Assembly: GCA_904066235.2 (NCBI GenBank)
Contig: CAJFCV020000006.1
Location: forward strand, 11,036,001 to 11,100,000
Length of the DNA stretch: 64,000 bases
Source of the DNA: Bursaphelenchus xylophilus
Taxonomy: Eukaryota; Nematoda; Chromadorea; Rhabditida; Aphelenchoididae
Direction: 5' to 3'
Below, piece after piece: positions 52,266-63,698 of this stretch. The translations under genes and the position numbers were made by a program. Under the pieces are notes generated by a model. That model was not told the origin of the DNA, ran no database searches, and worked only from the letters and a program-made list of their open reading frames with translations. Within the stretch, counting starts at the first letter, position 1. Each line of letters opens with the position of its first letter.

Positions 52266-53424
52266 ATGATATTACTTCCTACTACGGTAGAGGCCATTTT
52301 GCGCTTCTGACTTGTTCTCCACATCGATAAATTCAACCCCCAAACTGCACTGCTCAAGGTCCAGAAATCTCAATTACCCATTCAATTACGTCCTCAATTG
52401 TAATACCAATCCCACGATATAGCGCTATAGTATAGTAATATCTGTAAGCCGAAAATCCTGTTCTTCAAGTGCATTCGTCCTCAACAAATAAAAAAAAAAT
52501 TCTTTTCAATAGAATTTCCGTGTTCGGGTTGAATAGGGCGCAAAATTTTTGAAATCTCAATCCGACTATTGTCCAAGTGTTCGAATTGAAAGATTTTTAA
52601 TTTTCCTAGAGAATGAATTTGAGAACTAAAGGGAGATTACGGTAGCTTAAAATTTGAAAAAGTAATTCCTCTCGGGATTACTGTGATTAGTTTCTGGAGG
52701 CAATTCACGGTAAAACAATATTAAATGGAGGCCTCAAGAGTCGTAAAGTAATTTGTAGAATTTACGGAAAGATAAATCAGCATTGCAGGATATTTAGAGA
52801 TATCAAATTATTTTCTTTAAATTTTGCACACACAATGGCCATACATCAAATGCTTAAAGCCTTTTTTTTCTCCCTCGGAGATGCAACCGAGAAATTCAAC
52901 GATCTTTGCAGCCAACAGGGTACGCAAAACCGAGAGGGTGGCAAGGAAAAAGAGACTTTCTGACCTTATTTCTGCCGGTTTAACGCGGAAAAAATATAAT
53001 TTTTTGTCGAAAAATTACCCTAGACAATAGAAAAATAGGTATGAAAATTTTCTTGCCAAAGTTCTAACAAAGCTTTGCATTTTTACCAATTTAAAAAAAA
53101 TTTTAGACCAAGCTTTTTCTTCCACACCGTACTCCATTTTCGGACACACCGGGAAAGACCGAAAAAACAACCGAAAAAATGAACTCCAAGAACAAATCCA
53201 ATAACTGAGAGATGACACTTACTATGTATCACATATTGGGTATCAAACAAAATGGGGTTGTCTGAGGATTCAGTAAAAAAAGAATTTTAAGATTTGGCCA
53301 AAAACTAAAGAAGTTATAGACAATTCAAATCGGGCCACAAAGATGCCCCACCATGTATTTCCTCCAATTCTCGGTTTCCCCCAGTCGTCGCGGTAAGGTA
53401 AAATTTCATCTCCCAGACAGAAAT
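52266..53424. other. interval with decayed Rep-A
   Basis: 52803-53090 keeps Rep-A phrases in reverse (aaattttgcacacacaatgg, caacgatctttgcagccaac). The remainder has no exon. Confidence 0.5.
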
Positions 53425-53579
53425 ATCAGTCTGTCGGGAAAATAATGTGGATTTTTTGCAGCAAAATGTCTCGCCTCGCCGCAGTCGCACACCAATTTTC
53501 CAGCCGCGGCAAGCCGTCGCCAACGATCATTGGAGATTCCAAAGCGCGACAAATCCACATTATTTCCCCGACAGACTGA
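53425..53579. mobile_element. Rep-B copy, type b
   Basis: Full ends; interior 'gtctcgcctcgccgcagtcg' and 'gcaagccgtcgccaacga' define type b. Confidence 0.92.
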
Positions 53580-53949
53580 GAGGCCTTCAAAAAACTACTT
53601 CGTAATTCTTAACTTTTCGCACTTGTTATTCGCAAAAACTTTTGGAAAAAAACAAAAAAACTTAATTACAATGATTTTAGCTCACTATTGCAAGCGACTT
53701 GGCAATTTTCAAATTACACCCTATTAATTTATTTTGTGTTTTTTTTTCAAAGTTCTCTGCCTAATAATCACTTATGCAATTAAAGCAGGGAAATAACCCA
53801 TTAATTTCCCCTTTAGTTACAATGTTTGACAATGAAATTTTGTTTTTCAGTATACGCAATGACAGTACACTTGGTATTATTTTGGGATTTTTGGTATTTG
53901 TTTTCAGCTGGTTTGTTGTAAAATCTTGTTATTTTGACCTACAAAAAAA
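53580..53949. other. gene-free interval
   Basis: AT-rich; open plus frame runs into Rep-A. Nothing recognised. Confidence 0.4.
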
Positions 53950-54269
53950 GTATTTACTTCAAGCGCAACGCTTATTTTTTGATGAAACTTGGCACAAATT
54001 TAGGTCAATTTTTTCTAATAAACATGTCAGAAACAACCGAAATTTTCAGGTCAAAAGTTGGCGAAAATGTGACATTTTTTTACGAATTTCGGCATAAAAA
54101 TTTTTGTATCTGTTTCTACCATAAAAGGTGATGTTTCCACAAAAAATCAACTTCTTCCCCGCAGAACTAGCAAAGATATGGCCAAAAAACGTTTCTCTCC
54201 GACCGCTCTCCGCGTTTAGCGTACTCTCTCAGCGAAAAATCTGAGCATCGCACTTGGCTTCCCTTGTAA
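53950..54269 (+). mobile_element. Rep-A copy, internally deleted
   Basis: Left end 'acttcaagcgcaacgct' and right end 'gcatcgcacttggcttccct'. The 'gcaaagcgcgagctaaaac' block is missing. Confidence 0.82.
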
Positions 54270-54862
54270 GACCAAGCAACAATTTTTTTAATCACAAAAA
54301 GCCGATTACTCGCAGCAAAGCATGAGCCAAAATTTTTATGAATTATAGCGCGTCCTAGTCAAGAAAATGTCCAAGCCCAATTCTTGACGTTCCCGGCTTT
54401 CAAAAATCCCCCCAAAAAACCAAAAATGTCAATTTTTACGTTTCGAAAAATGTGTAAATGTAAATCCCATAAAAATCGGCGGCGAGAAACCCACCAAGTT
54501 TTCACAGTACCACGAAATTCGCACGTTCTCTTGTACTTGTGGAATTACGGTTTGATGCAATATACGTACGCAAAATCCCCCTGAACTTATAATCCGCATC
54601 AGAGCGAACGAAAAGATTGCAAAATACATGAGAACTTTTTAGGACACTTCGAGTTCGTTCAATTCACGCACTGGGTATTTTCGGATTTGAGATGGTGGAT
54701 TTGAGACGATGACGAACAGGAAATGAGGAAAAATAGATATACTGGAATGCTAACTAAAAAAAGTGAGCTTTGAATTACAACATAAAAAATATACTGTAAG
54801 GTATGTTCACATTGGCATACAGAACCTCTGCGCATCAAACTTCCGTACGAAAAAAACTGTTT
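54270..54862. other. interval with a minus-strand ORF
   Basis: Minus frame 54629-54429 starts ATG (MYFAIFSFALMRIISSGGFC) with a hydrophobic N-terminus and has a possible GTGGGT donor after NVRISWYCENL. A first exon is possible, but no partner is visible. Confidence 0.25.
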
Positions 54863-55077
54863 ATCAGTCTGTCGGGAAAATAATGTGGATTTGTCGCAGC
54901 GAAATGTTGGCACAACTGCTACCAGTGTGTCGAGAAAATAATGTGGATTTGTCGCAGCAAAATGTCTTGCTAGTCGCAGTCGCTCACCAACGCTCCAGCC
55001 GCGGCTAGCCGTCGCAAAAGGACGATGAACGATTGCAAGGCGCAATAAATCCACCTTATCGTCCCGACAGACTGATA
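54863..55077. mobile_element. Rep-B type b with duplicated left end
   Basis: Two successive left ends (54863 and 54923, each followed by gtggatttgtcgcagc) share one right end at 55077. This is either Rep-B inserted into Rep-B with later loss or a tandem slip. Confidence 0.85.
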
Positions 55078-55654
55078 CTACCCCAACGGAGTTGATGACG
55101 GTGAACTTCGGACTAAAACGAACATCCGTATACCGAAAAAAGTTCCTTATTCTGACCGCAACAACGGTATTCCCAGGCGTAGGAACTAATACCCAAGAAA
55201 AACAGACCTTAACCTTGCCAATGCTGACTTCTCATACCATGTAATACATTAGTGATTTTTACGGTGCCTCCGAGGCGTGTGAAGAAACATTCAGTTTTTT
55301 GCTCTGCTTTGGTCCTATGCGATTCCTCGGACAAGGGGTTTGAATGCAATTCAATCACCCAGACATTGTTTTTTCTAACCTTAAAAAACTTGTCCTATTA
55401 CAACTTCTATAGTATCCTGCGACATTGTCTGGAAAATCAGAGTCATATCCACCCTCAAGTCCTGTTTTAGGACCTTATTTATTCTATTGAAATACTTTTC
55501 TTGAGACGCCCTCAACAAAGAATGATTTATGAGACGGGTCAAGTTGGAGTTCGGAACCTTTTGGAGAGCAAAGGTCAAAGAGCCTGAAGAAAAAGGTATT
55601 GAAGAAAAGAGGTTTCAAATTATTTTATTTATATACATGCCTATGCAACAGATC
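55078..55654. other. interval with Rep-D scrap and open minus frame
   Basis: 55090-55150 resembles Rep-D (acggagttgatgacggtgaa). A minus frame to 55381 (VPNSNLTRLINHSLLRASQE, RINKVLKQDLRVDMTLIFQT) is protein-like but lacks an ATG. Confidence 0.3.
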
Positions 55655-55985
55655 CTACAAGTAGTTCTTCGAAAGTTTTAGCTCACTCTTTGTAGCCACA
55701 GCCGAGATATTCAACAATCTTTAAAGGCCGAGAGAGTACGCGTAACGCGGAGAGCGGTCAGAGAAACACTTTTTGGCCATATCTTTGCCAGTTTCGTACG
55801 GAAAAAAATTATTTTTTGAGGAAACGTGACCCTACACGTTAGAAATAGCCATGAAATTTTTCATACCAAAATTCACAAAGAAGTATCGCATTTTTTGCCA
55901 ATTTTCCATATAATAATCTCGGTTTTTTCTGCAAAGCGCGACCTAGGATTTTCGCATATATCTTGTAAGTTTAATCAAAATTCAT
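55655..55985 (-). mobile_element. Rep-A copy, ends lost
   Basis: 'gagagagtacgcgtaacgcg', 'gagagcggtcagagaaac' and 'ttttctgcaaagcgcgacct' in reverse Rep-A order. Confidence 0.82.
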
Positions 55986-56246
55986 ATCTGTCGTCATTTG
56001 ACGAAACTTTGCCCACCATTTCCGACACAATTTCGATATTTTTTCCTCGAAAAACACTTTCAAAACTGACTCAAACTCTGCCCAATGGAACGTTTCAACC
56101 ACAAGTGTTGTTTCTACAATCTCCCAGCTACAATTACCGACACTCAAAGGGTTCGAATTGCAAAGACTAAGGTCCGCGGACACACGAGGGTCAAAGCCAC
56201 CAATTATTTTGCAAAACAAAAAGGAAATTTATTGCTACATAATTTA

Positions 56247-56399
56247 TGTCTGTCGGGAAAATAATGAGCACTCTGTGGGATCGAAAATCGCATCGCCGCC
56301 GGGAAAATGAATTGTGTCGCGGCAAAATCAAATTGCTTTTCACTCAAGCGACGTGATTGTTGCGGCATATTATTCTCATTATTTTCCCGACAGACTGAT
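56247..56399. mobile_element. Rep-B copy, type a
   Basis: Left 'gtctgtcgggaaaataatga', right 'cattattttcccgacagact'; interior standard. Confidence 0.88.
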
Positions 56400-56758
56400 T
56401 GGGAGAAGTGTTTTCTGAGATACCTTTCGAGATGTTTCTTGCACCTCGGCGGATCTTAAAACTGGCAAACTTTTGGCTTCTTCCTACCATCGATTTTTTT
56501 ATGCCTCTCTGATACCTTTTGATACCAAATGTAAGGTCATATTGATCTCATTTTTTACCTTTTTTTAACTGGCCCAGTCGTGGCAAAATCAAATTGCTTT
56601 TTACTTCAGCGACGCATTCGAAGCGATATTGTGCTCATTATTTTCCCGACAAACTGATAAAAAATGAAATTTATTTTGTATTTTTCTCAGTGAAAAACTG
56701 TAGTTTTTGTAGCAAAAGCTGCAATGTTTATCACCGCTTTTGGCTCCCTCAATTCCAG
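56400..56758. other. interval with right half of Rep-B
   Basis: 56578-56658 is the right half of a type-a Rep-B (cgtggcaaaatcaaattgct ... ttttcccgacaaactga). No gene. Confidence 0.6.
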
Positions 56759-56979
56759 GTCTAGACTTCCGTGTATCAAAATCTCTTCAACGATATTACA
56801 CAGTGATTACCTCTCATATACAAAGTGAAAGTAATATTCCTTCTCTGTGTACAAAAAACCTGGGAGTCGTTGTAAAGTACGAATCTGATATTTTTGATGA
56901 TAAACAAGACGCACATGTAGTAGAGGCCGGAAAAAACAGAGACAAAGGTTGCAAACTAGAAGAACGAAACTTGGTGTGA
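56759..56979 (+). CDS. candidate terminal exon, unrecognised
   Basis: After AATTCCAG the frame is open for ~73 codons to TGA: LDFRVSKSLQRYYTVITSHI, PSLCTKNLGVVVKYESDIFD, then DKQDAHVVEAGKNRDKGCKL. Composition is balanced and hydrophilic, unlike chance frames here. The 5' exons were not found. Confidence 0.3.
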
Positions 56980-58365
56980 TTATACTCATGAGCATTATGA
57001 ATAAAATGACTGGTGGATTTTATGGTAGATACTCTAAGGGTCAAAATATTTTTAAAACACCAAAACAAAAAACGCGCTAAGACAATCACTTTTTTAATCA
57101 TGCATAGCTCAGTCCGTCGCGTTACAAACATAACAAAAGTTAGCTACTCCGCAGCGAATCCAATTTGATACACAGCCATAAGAATTTTCTGTCAATACGA
57201 CCATGTAACATGCACTTTTGCGCTGCAGAAGTTTTTAGAATGACATTTTTTTCAATTGTCACTGCGATGTTTATGTTGCGGTATTCCTTATGGTGTTTAT
57301 GTACATTTTCAGAAAGCTGGCTTTTTACACTACCGCCGCGCCAAATTTTAGCCCAACAGCGCCAATAGCTAGCGAGATATGGATAGAAAAAGCAAGCGGG
57401 TTCCGAAAAAAATTGAAAAAGTCGCAAAGATATGTTATTGCTCTAACACAAAATGCCATGCCAATTGTTTGTCCCCTTCATAACGGATAAATGTTCCTTG
57501 AAATTCACTCTATCGTCAATGTTTTACTGTAGCTTTCTTACGTCCTTATACTACGAACAAAAACATCTTATTTATGTACAGCCAGTATTCGTCAAACTGA
57601 TTGGATTCATTAGTACCTGACTGTCCCAAAAACAAACCCGCTCTGACGCAGAGATCGCCACATATTATGCTATAAAAAGCGCGAAATAAAGAGTAGTCGG
57701 CGTTGGCCGGTTTCCAAAAACAAAAAACAAAATTTTGCAAGCACTAAATCTCTCAATAGACCACAAAAAGGCAAAAATTTTGTGAGCATCTTTCAGTGAC
57801 GTCATCGTATGAATAAATCCCGTTTTCGAGCGCAGATCTTACGGTTGTTGACACGTAAAAAAGTGGAAATTTCAAAAACAAGGCTACGGTTGACAGCTGT
57901 TCTGAATCGACATCATAACTACGGTCGAAACTTTGGATAACAAACGACAATCGGAGCGATCGTTTATTTGTTATAGGAAGGCTTTGTACTGAGCTTGATT
58001 TTGTCGTGGAATTGGCTCTCAAGACCGCTGAACTTGTTCGTCATAGACGGGGGTTTTCGAATGGTGGTTTGTTGTACGGAGGTCTTACTGAAGCTCACTG
58101 AGAGACGGGTTTTTGCAACATAGCTTTGAAAATAGTTGTGTGGATAGCTGAAACTGTCAGCTTCATTCTAAATTTTGAATGGTGTTCCTAGACCAACGGA
58201 GAAAAAAGTTATGGCCAAAATACTGCACCCAACTCCGGCAGAAGTAGGCTACTTCTTTAACAAGTTTGTTAGGGTTTAAAAAAATACCGCGATTTACGAC
58301 CAGTGTAAGCCAGAAATCTTACAATGATTTACGACCAGTGTAAGCCAGAAATCGCTAGACAGTAG
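56980..58365. other. gene-free interval with Rep-D stretch
   Basis: A minus frame at 57140-57427 (SQLSENVHKHHKEYRNINIA) is open without family resemblance. 57940-58095 is Rep-D-like (ttgttataggaaggctttgt, ttgttgtacggaggtcttac). 58276-58350 contains a duplicated 'gatttacgaccagtgtaagc'. Confidence 0.4.
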
Positions 58366-58500
58366 TTTGTCGGGAAAATAATGCTGATCGGTGGAAGAAA
58401 AACGTCTTCCCTCTCGAGGTCGCGCAATAAAACCTCTAGTCCGCGGCAAGTCATCACAAACCGATGATAGCCGATTCCAAAGGCGGACAAACCAAAATTA
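58366..58500. mobile_element. Rep-B, left end with type-b-like interior
   Basis: 'gtttgtcgggaaaataatgc' then 'ctcgaggtcgcgcaataaaa' and 'cggacaaaccaaaattacg'; right end lost. Confidence 0.65.
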
Positions 58501-59207
58501 CGAGACTTTGATAAACCGCACGTCCACACCAAGAATGACGTGAATTTCGGCAATTTAGCTAATGTTGCAACAGCCTCATACGGCCTATTTTAATCCCGCT
58601 TACGGATCAACTGACTTTGCACCAAACGCGATGACTCATTTTCTCGAGCGCATAAAAACTCGGAGTCACCATTAATCGCAGAAAAATGAAACAAACACGT
58701 GGATTAAGAGCTTTCCCAGAACGCAGCTGAAGCGCCGTTACCGTAGCCGCGAATTCCGAAGCCCTGCACGAATTGTATTAAGGATATAGGGTAATTATCG
58801 GAGGCTATTTGCACTCTTGTGAGATCATAAAGATGGTCGTAGAAGTGGGTTTGGAGAGGGTGTGGGTTTATATGTAATGTCTATACATAAATAAAAATAA
58901 TTGAAAGTGAAAGTGACGAAAATGGGATGACGCGTTTTTGACGAAATCTGGGGAATGTTTGAAGTAATCGCTTTCTAGGACTTGTAGAAGATGTTAAGCA
59001 TGCTCTTCGCAGAAGATAATAAATTTTTAAGACCGAGCGGCCAACGAGTTGACCATTTTTTGCGAATATGGGCATTTCGAAGCCATTAACTGTAAGCAAT
59101 GACGAGTATAGTCAAGTCGCTGTACGACAGACCCGGAAGGGACCAAAAAGTTACTTGTTATTAAAGGGTTTTATTGTACGAAGGCCGAAATGACGTGTTG
59201 ATAGTAG
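58501..59207. other. gene-free interval
   Basis: Rep-D-like phrase at 59120-59185 (gctgtacgacagacccgga, ttattgtacgaaggccgaaa). No exon called. Confidence 0.4.
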
Positions 59208-59320
59208 TATCAGTCCGTCGGGAAAATAATGCGGATTTGCCGCGACTTGAAACGCACATCATCGCTATGTGACGACTAGCTGCGGCTGGGAATTTGGTGC
59301 TCGCGATAAGGCTAGACAAA
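59208..59320. mobile_element. Rep-B, left end with type-b-like interior
   Basis: 'tcagtccgtcgggaaaataa' then 'tgcggatttgccgcgacttg'; right end lost. Confidence 0.7.
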
Positions 59321-59397
59321 AATTTTATATATTCTTGATCAGCACAGTTTTTCGGATTTTTTGAAACATGTCCAGTCAAAAAGTAGGAGCCCCCATA

Positions 59398-59821
59398 AAA
59401 GTACTTTCCTTGTTTAATTTTGCACACAAATCGGGCATAGACTAAATATCAATTCCTGAAAGTTTTAGCTCGTGCTATGCAAGCGCCACCGAGATATTGA
59501 ACTATCTTTGCCGCCGAGAGAGTACGCTAAACGCGGAGAGCGGTCAGAGAGAAAAACATTTTTTTGGCCATAACTTTGCTAGGTTCGTTTAAAAAATGAT
59601 TTTTTGTTGAAACACAACTTATATGGTAAAAATATGCATGAAACTTTTCGTGCCAAAATTCTGCAAAAAGTCTCAAATTTTTGCCAACTTTTGATCTAAA
59701 AATCTCAGTTGTTTCTGCAAAGCGCGAGCTAGGATTTAGCCATGTATTTTAGAAAAAGTTAGTCTAAATTTGTGCCAAGTTTCATCAAAATCTGAGCGTC
59801 GCATTTGGGATACTTCCCTTG
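59398..59821 (-). mobile_element. Rep-A copy, left end truncated
   Basis: Interior complete from 'aattttgcacacaaatcggg' to 'gcgtcgcatttgggatactt'. Confidence 0.88.
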
Positions 59822-60288
59822 AAAAATCGAAGGAATTACTGTGTGTCCAAAAGCCTTATCCTCGTGGCCAAAAAATAGAGGCTTCTAAAAAAATTTCGAA
59901 TCAAAAATGGCCACGAAACCACTTCAAACTTTACGAAATTAGCCCGACCTTTCCGAGAATTCTTAAAAAAGCCGTTGGCCCCGTATTTTCACTGTTTGTA
60001 AACAGTGCCAAAGGTTTTTGGGCTCGAATTAACCTGCCTTTTCAAATTCTCAAGGGGTTAAAAAGAAATTTAAATTCAGTGGTACGTTGAGAACGCAATT
60101 TCGGGGTTATAAAAAATGCGGTTGTACGTAACAACCGCAGCTCAACAGCGGTAATACGACTACAAAAATAGTAGAGGGTCGGCGGAAACGTATGAGGAGG
60201 AAGTTACTCAAGTGTAGACACGTAAATAAAACGTAAATAATATTATTTAATAATAAATGTCAAGAAGACGGTGAATAAAGAATTTGAG
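59822..60288. other. gene-free interval
   Basis: Short hairpin 'ttttcactgtttgtaaacagtg' near 59987. No gene. Confidence 0.4.
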
Positions 60289-60672
60289 GAAGTACTCCAA
60301 GTGAAACGCTCAGATATTGATGAAACTTCGCACAAATTCAGAATAAGTTTCTCAAGAACATGTGCGAGACTTCTAGCTTGCTTGCAGAAATAATCAGGAT
60401 TTTTAGGTTAAAAGTTTGAAAAAATATGATGCTTTTTAACAAATTTTGGCACGAAAAATTTTCGTACCTATTTCTACCGTAGAGAGTAATGTTTCCACAA
60501 AAAATCAATTTTTTCCGCACAGAACTTGCAAAGATCCGGCCAAAATGTGTTCTTCTCTCTGACCGCTCTCCGCCTTTCGCGTACTCTCTCGGCCGCAAAG
60601 ATTGTTGAATCTCTTGGCTGTCCCTGCAAAGGACGAGCTAAAATTTTTAGGAATTGATAGATGGCCTATGAG
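60289..60672 (+). mobile_element. Rep-A copy, right end missing
   Basis: From 'ggaagtactccaagtgaaac' to 'aggaattgatagatggccta', where an inverse Rep-A begins. Confidence 0.88.
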
Positions 60673-61234
60673 TATGCGAGGACGGAGAGCGGTCAGAGAG
60701 AAAAGACTTCTTGACCATATTTTTGCCAGTTTCGATTAATTAATTTTTTTTGTAAATATTAGGTTGGACGGAAAGTCTTTGCCATTTTTTATCCAATTTT
60801 GAAATTTATTTTTTTCGCGCCAAGAACTTGTTGACCAAAGATGGGTAAATGTCTAAATTAAGTTCTCAGTTCGTACATGCCTAAGATGGCTGAAGGTTGT
60901 GCTGTCAGATAGGGATGCCTACCCCCTACCAACATCGTATGTTAGTGTTTGCCTTTGTCCATCAGTGCAAGGAAAAATAGCAGCAGAAGAAAAGGCAAAG
61001 ACTTTCCGTCCAACCTAATAGAAACACTAACCCCTACGGTAGAAATGTGTGAAACTTTTTATGCCAAAATTCGAAAAAAAGTGTCGCATTCTTGTAAACT
61101 TTCGACCTCAAAATCCCGATCGTTTCTGCAAAGCGCGATCTTGGAGTCTCACATATGCCTCAGAAAAAACTATTCTAATCTTTGGCCAAGTTTAATTGAA
61201 ATCTGAGCGTCGCACTTGGGATACTTCCCTTGTT
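60673..61234 (-). mobile_element. Rep-A copy (reverse) split by a mariner-type MITE
   Basis: 'gaggacggagagcggtcaga' to 'ttttttgtaaa' then, after the MITE, 'gaaacactaacccctacggt' to 'cgcacttgggatacttccct'. Confidence 0.88.
60759..61018. mobile_element. 260 bp mariner-type MITE, TA-flanked
   Basis: Perfect 25-bp inverted ends starting TTAGGTTGGACGGAAAGTCT, with TA on both sides (60757-60758, 61019-61020). The TTAGGTTGG start is typical of nematode mariner-like elements. No transposase inside. Confidence 0.93.
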
Positions 61235-61773
61235 AATTCTGTTCATTCATCCCCCCAAAAAATCAACTTTAACTAACGACTATTCTAACAACTACACATT
61301 GTTATAATTACCCCTCAAGAATCCCACAACACCTACAGTACCACATAACTACCCACTCAAATATATAATTTTGCAGCACAAAATGATTTAAAATTAAAAT
61401 TAATGTGACCTTTCAATCACTATGACCAAAAAAATTCTCGGATAATTGTCATTGATGACACTGTAGTCGTTTTTTACGCGTCATGTTTTGCACTTTTGAG
61501 AGGACAAAGGTCGAAATCGTCGGATGCGGCTTATTACAAACACCCCACTCGTTTTTCGTCACCCACCTGAATGAGTAATCGCGCTTCGTAATGTCGGCGA
61601 ATGTTGCCGTCTGGCTTTTGGAAATCAGCCCTTCATACAGCCGATGAATTATTTATGCGGAGAGAAAATAAATTTGGTGTTGTTGGAATTGAAACTTGAC
61701 CGGAAAAATGGTTGAGCAAAGGGCACGAAAACCTCTGTAAAACGAATCGCAAGGTACTATAATATTATTTCGT
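61235..61773. other. gene-free interval with a G+C-richer patch
   Basis: On the minus strand 61567-61640 reads LISKSQTATFADITKRDYSF up to a possible GTGGGT donor. It could be an exon piece, but no clean acceptor precedes it. A Rep-D scrap is at 61730-61755. Confidence 0.25.
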
Positions 61774-61924
61774 ATCAGTTTGTCGGGAAAATAATGAGCA
61801 CTCTGTCGCATAAAAAATTGCATCGAGAAAATGAATTGCGTTGCAGAAAAATCAAATTGCTTTTCACTTCAGCGACGCGATTGGCGCAGCGACGTTATGC
61901 TCATTATTTTCCCGACAGCCTGAT
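61774..61924. mobile_element. Rep-B copy, type a
   Basis: Complete; inserted beside Rep-D phrases on both sides (ctctgtaaaacgaatcgc / ggtttgttgtacgggttt), echoing the 47.2 kb arrangement. Confidence 0.9.
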
Positions 61925-62349
61925 ATAACAAATAAATTTTTTGATCTTTGGTTTGTTGTACGGGTTTAACCATACAATTTTCAGCAGCAATATCAGAAAA
62001 CACATTGCCTTTCCAGAGCAGAGCAGAGACTTCCAAGGAATCTGGCCAGATGAATCCCAGGGAGATGAAAAGAGCTTATCAAGAATTTTTTTAATTCTCT
62101 GCAGATAGCTGTGGAGAAAATTTTTGTAGAAAAGGAAAATTTCCTTGTTGTAAAACTTTTTTTAGCGGCAAATCCAAAAAAAACCAAAGAAGTTGACCAT
62201 GAGTCATGCTTTCCCCGCCAAATTCAAAAAAGAGGTGAAAAACAGGAGACTTTACTGTCTAAAAAATCAAAGTTTACACTACTTTTTATGGTCTGCAACA
62301 TCAATTCTTCGAATTATACCGGCCCTCAGGCCACATAACAATGACCTAG
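61925..62349. other. gene-free interval
   Basis: Open plus frame 62111-62338 (MEKIFVEKENFLVVKLFLAA) without family resemblance. Confidence 0.3.
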
Positions 62350-62450
62350 AATTTTAGCTCACGGGCAGACGAAATATTCAAAAATCTTTGCCGCCGAGAG
62401 AGTACGCGAAGCGAGGAGAGCGTGACAGAGAAAGTTTTTCGGACGTTGAT
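62350..62450 (-). mobile_element. Rep-A fragment, reverse
   Basis: 'gaattttagctcacgggcag', 'gagagagtacgcgaagcgag' in Rep-A order. Confidence 0.65.
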
Positions 62451-63389
62451 GAATTGCCCTGCCAAATTCTTTATCGCTTTATCACAAAATTTTTTTTCAT
62501 TACTTGGACTCTTCCTCGGGCTAACATTTCAGGAGATGAGAGCAGAAGAAACCCGCCAAATTTGGAGGAAATCGAAGCCTACCGTATCCCTTCCTCTAAC
62601 CAATAACAGAAATTGTAGTATTACGCATGGGTTTCTTTCAATTTATTGTACCGAAACTTGACTATATTCTCGTTTCTTTACCAGCTCGCGAGAAAAAATT
62701 TTCCTCAAAAGCTGTTTTTGCGTGGGTAAGTTTCGCAAAATCCCCATATTTTTTCAAAATTCTCTTCTCGAATTCCGCGAAAGTCGCGTTTGTAGTCTCT
62801 GGCACTATGAAATAATTTTCCCTTTAGCGCTACAGACTATAGAAGTGACTCGCCGCGATCAAAGAGTATGCTGTGTGGGTGGGTGAAACAATAATCCTGA
62901 CATGGCCTTTCAAGTTTCCGGTTTGTGGATTACTATGCGAGCGGTAGCTGGGCTCAACGCACATATGTAGGATTCAGAGGGCGGATGAACCGGAAACTGA
63001 AGGACGTAAACCATTGATCTATTTTTGACATGAAATATTGGCCAAAGGCCAAATAAAGTCATCATCGAATAAAGAAATGGTAAGGAAGGAATCCAGTACA
63101 ACAGACGGTGATTTACTGAGGAAATTTGGGGCCAAGCAAAAAGACAATGGTCAGTTTTTTTGAGAGAAACACTTGACCCAAAAGGCCAAGTGTTCCTAAA
63201 TGGGTCAAGTGTTTCCCTCAAAACATTTACCGTTTCTCTGACTCACCAATTGATTGAGATCAGCGATTTGAAGACATTTATCTCCATCAGATGCTATGTT
63301 GATAACCATTGATTATGTAAATATAAAGCGAAATCGAACAGACAATTGAATACGAACATTTTCCTGTTCAACTGCCATGTTTCCGCAGC
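62451..63389. other. gene-free interval with hairpin
   Basis: 63161-63220 forms a hairpin with ~19-bp arms ('gagagaaacacttgaccca' / 'tgggtcaagtgtttccctc'). A 103-codon minus frame (62910-63221) starts within it and has no family resemblance. Confidence 0.45.
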
Positions 63390-63596
63390 TCGGGTTGATG
63401 AAACTTGGCACTAATTTAGATGAATGTTTTCGAAGAGTCAAGAGGCGTCTAGCGCGCTCTTTGCAGGAACGACTGAAATTTTTAGTTCTAAATTTTGCCT
63501 AAAATTTTAAGAGTCTCATTTGCAGATCCCACGGATTGTTGGACCTGCAAAATTTGAAGAAAATCTGACCGTCGCACTTGAATCTTTTCAATTGTA
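63390..63596 (+). mobile_element. Rep-A copy, large internal deletion
   Basis: 'gttgatgaaacttggcacta' is joined after ~90 bp to the right-end region 'ttgaagaaaatctgaccgtc'. Confidence 0.75.
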
Positions 63597-63698
63597 ACAG
63601 AAAACTAAAGAAAGCTTTATGATAGTTTCCTTGTAGCTTTCAAATCGCTGCAAAACAAATGGTATACAGATGTAGAATCAAAAAAATCATTTGTTCTA

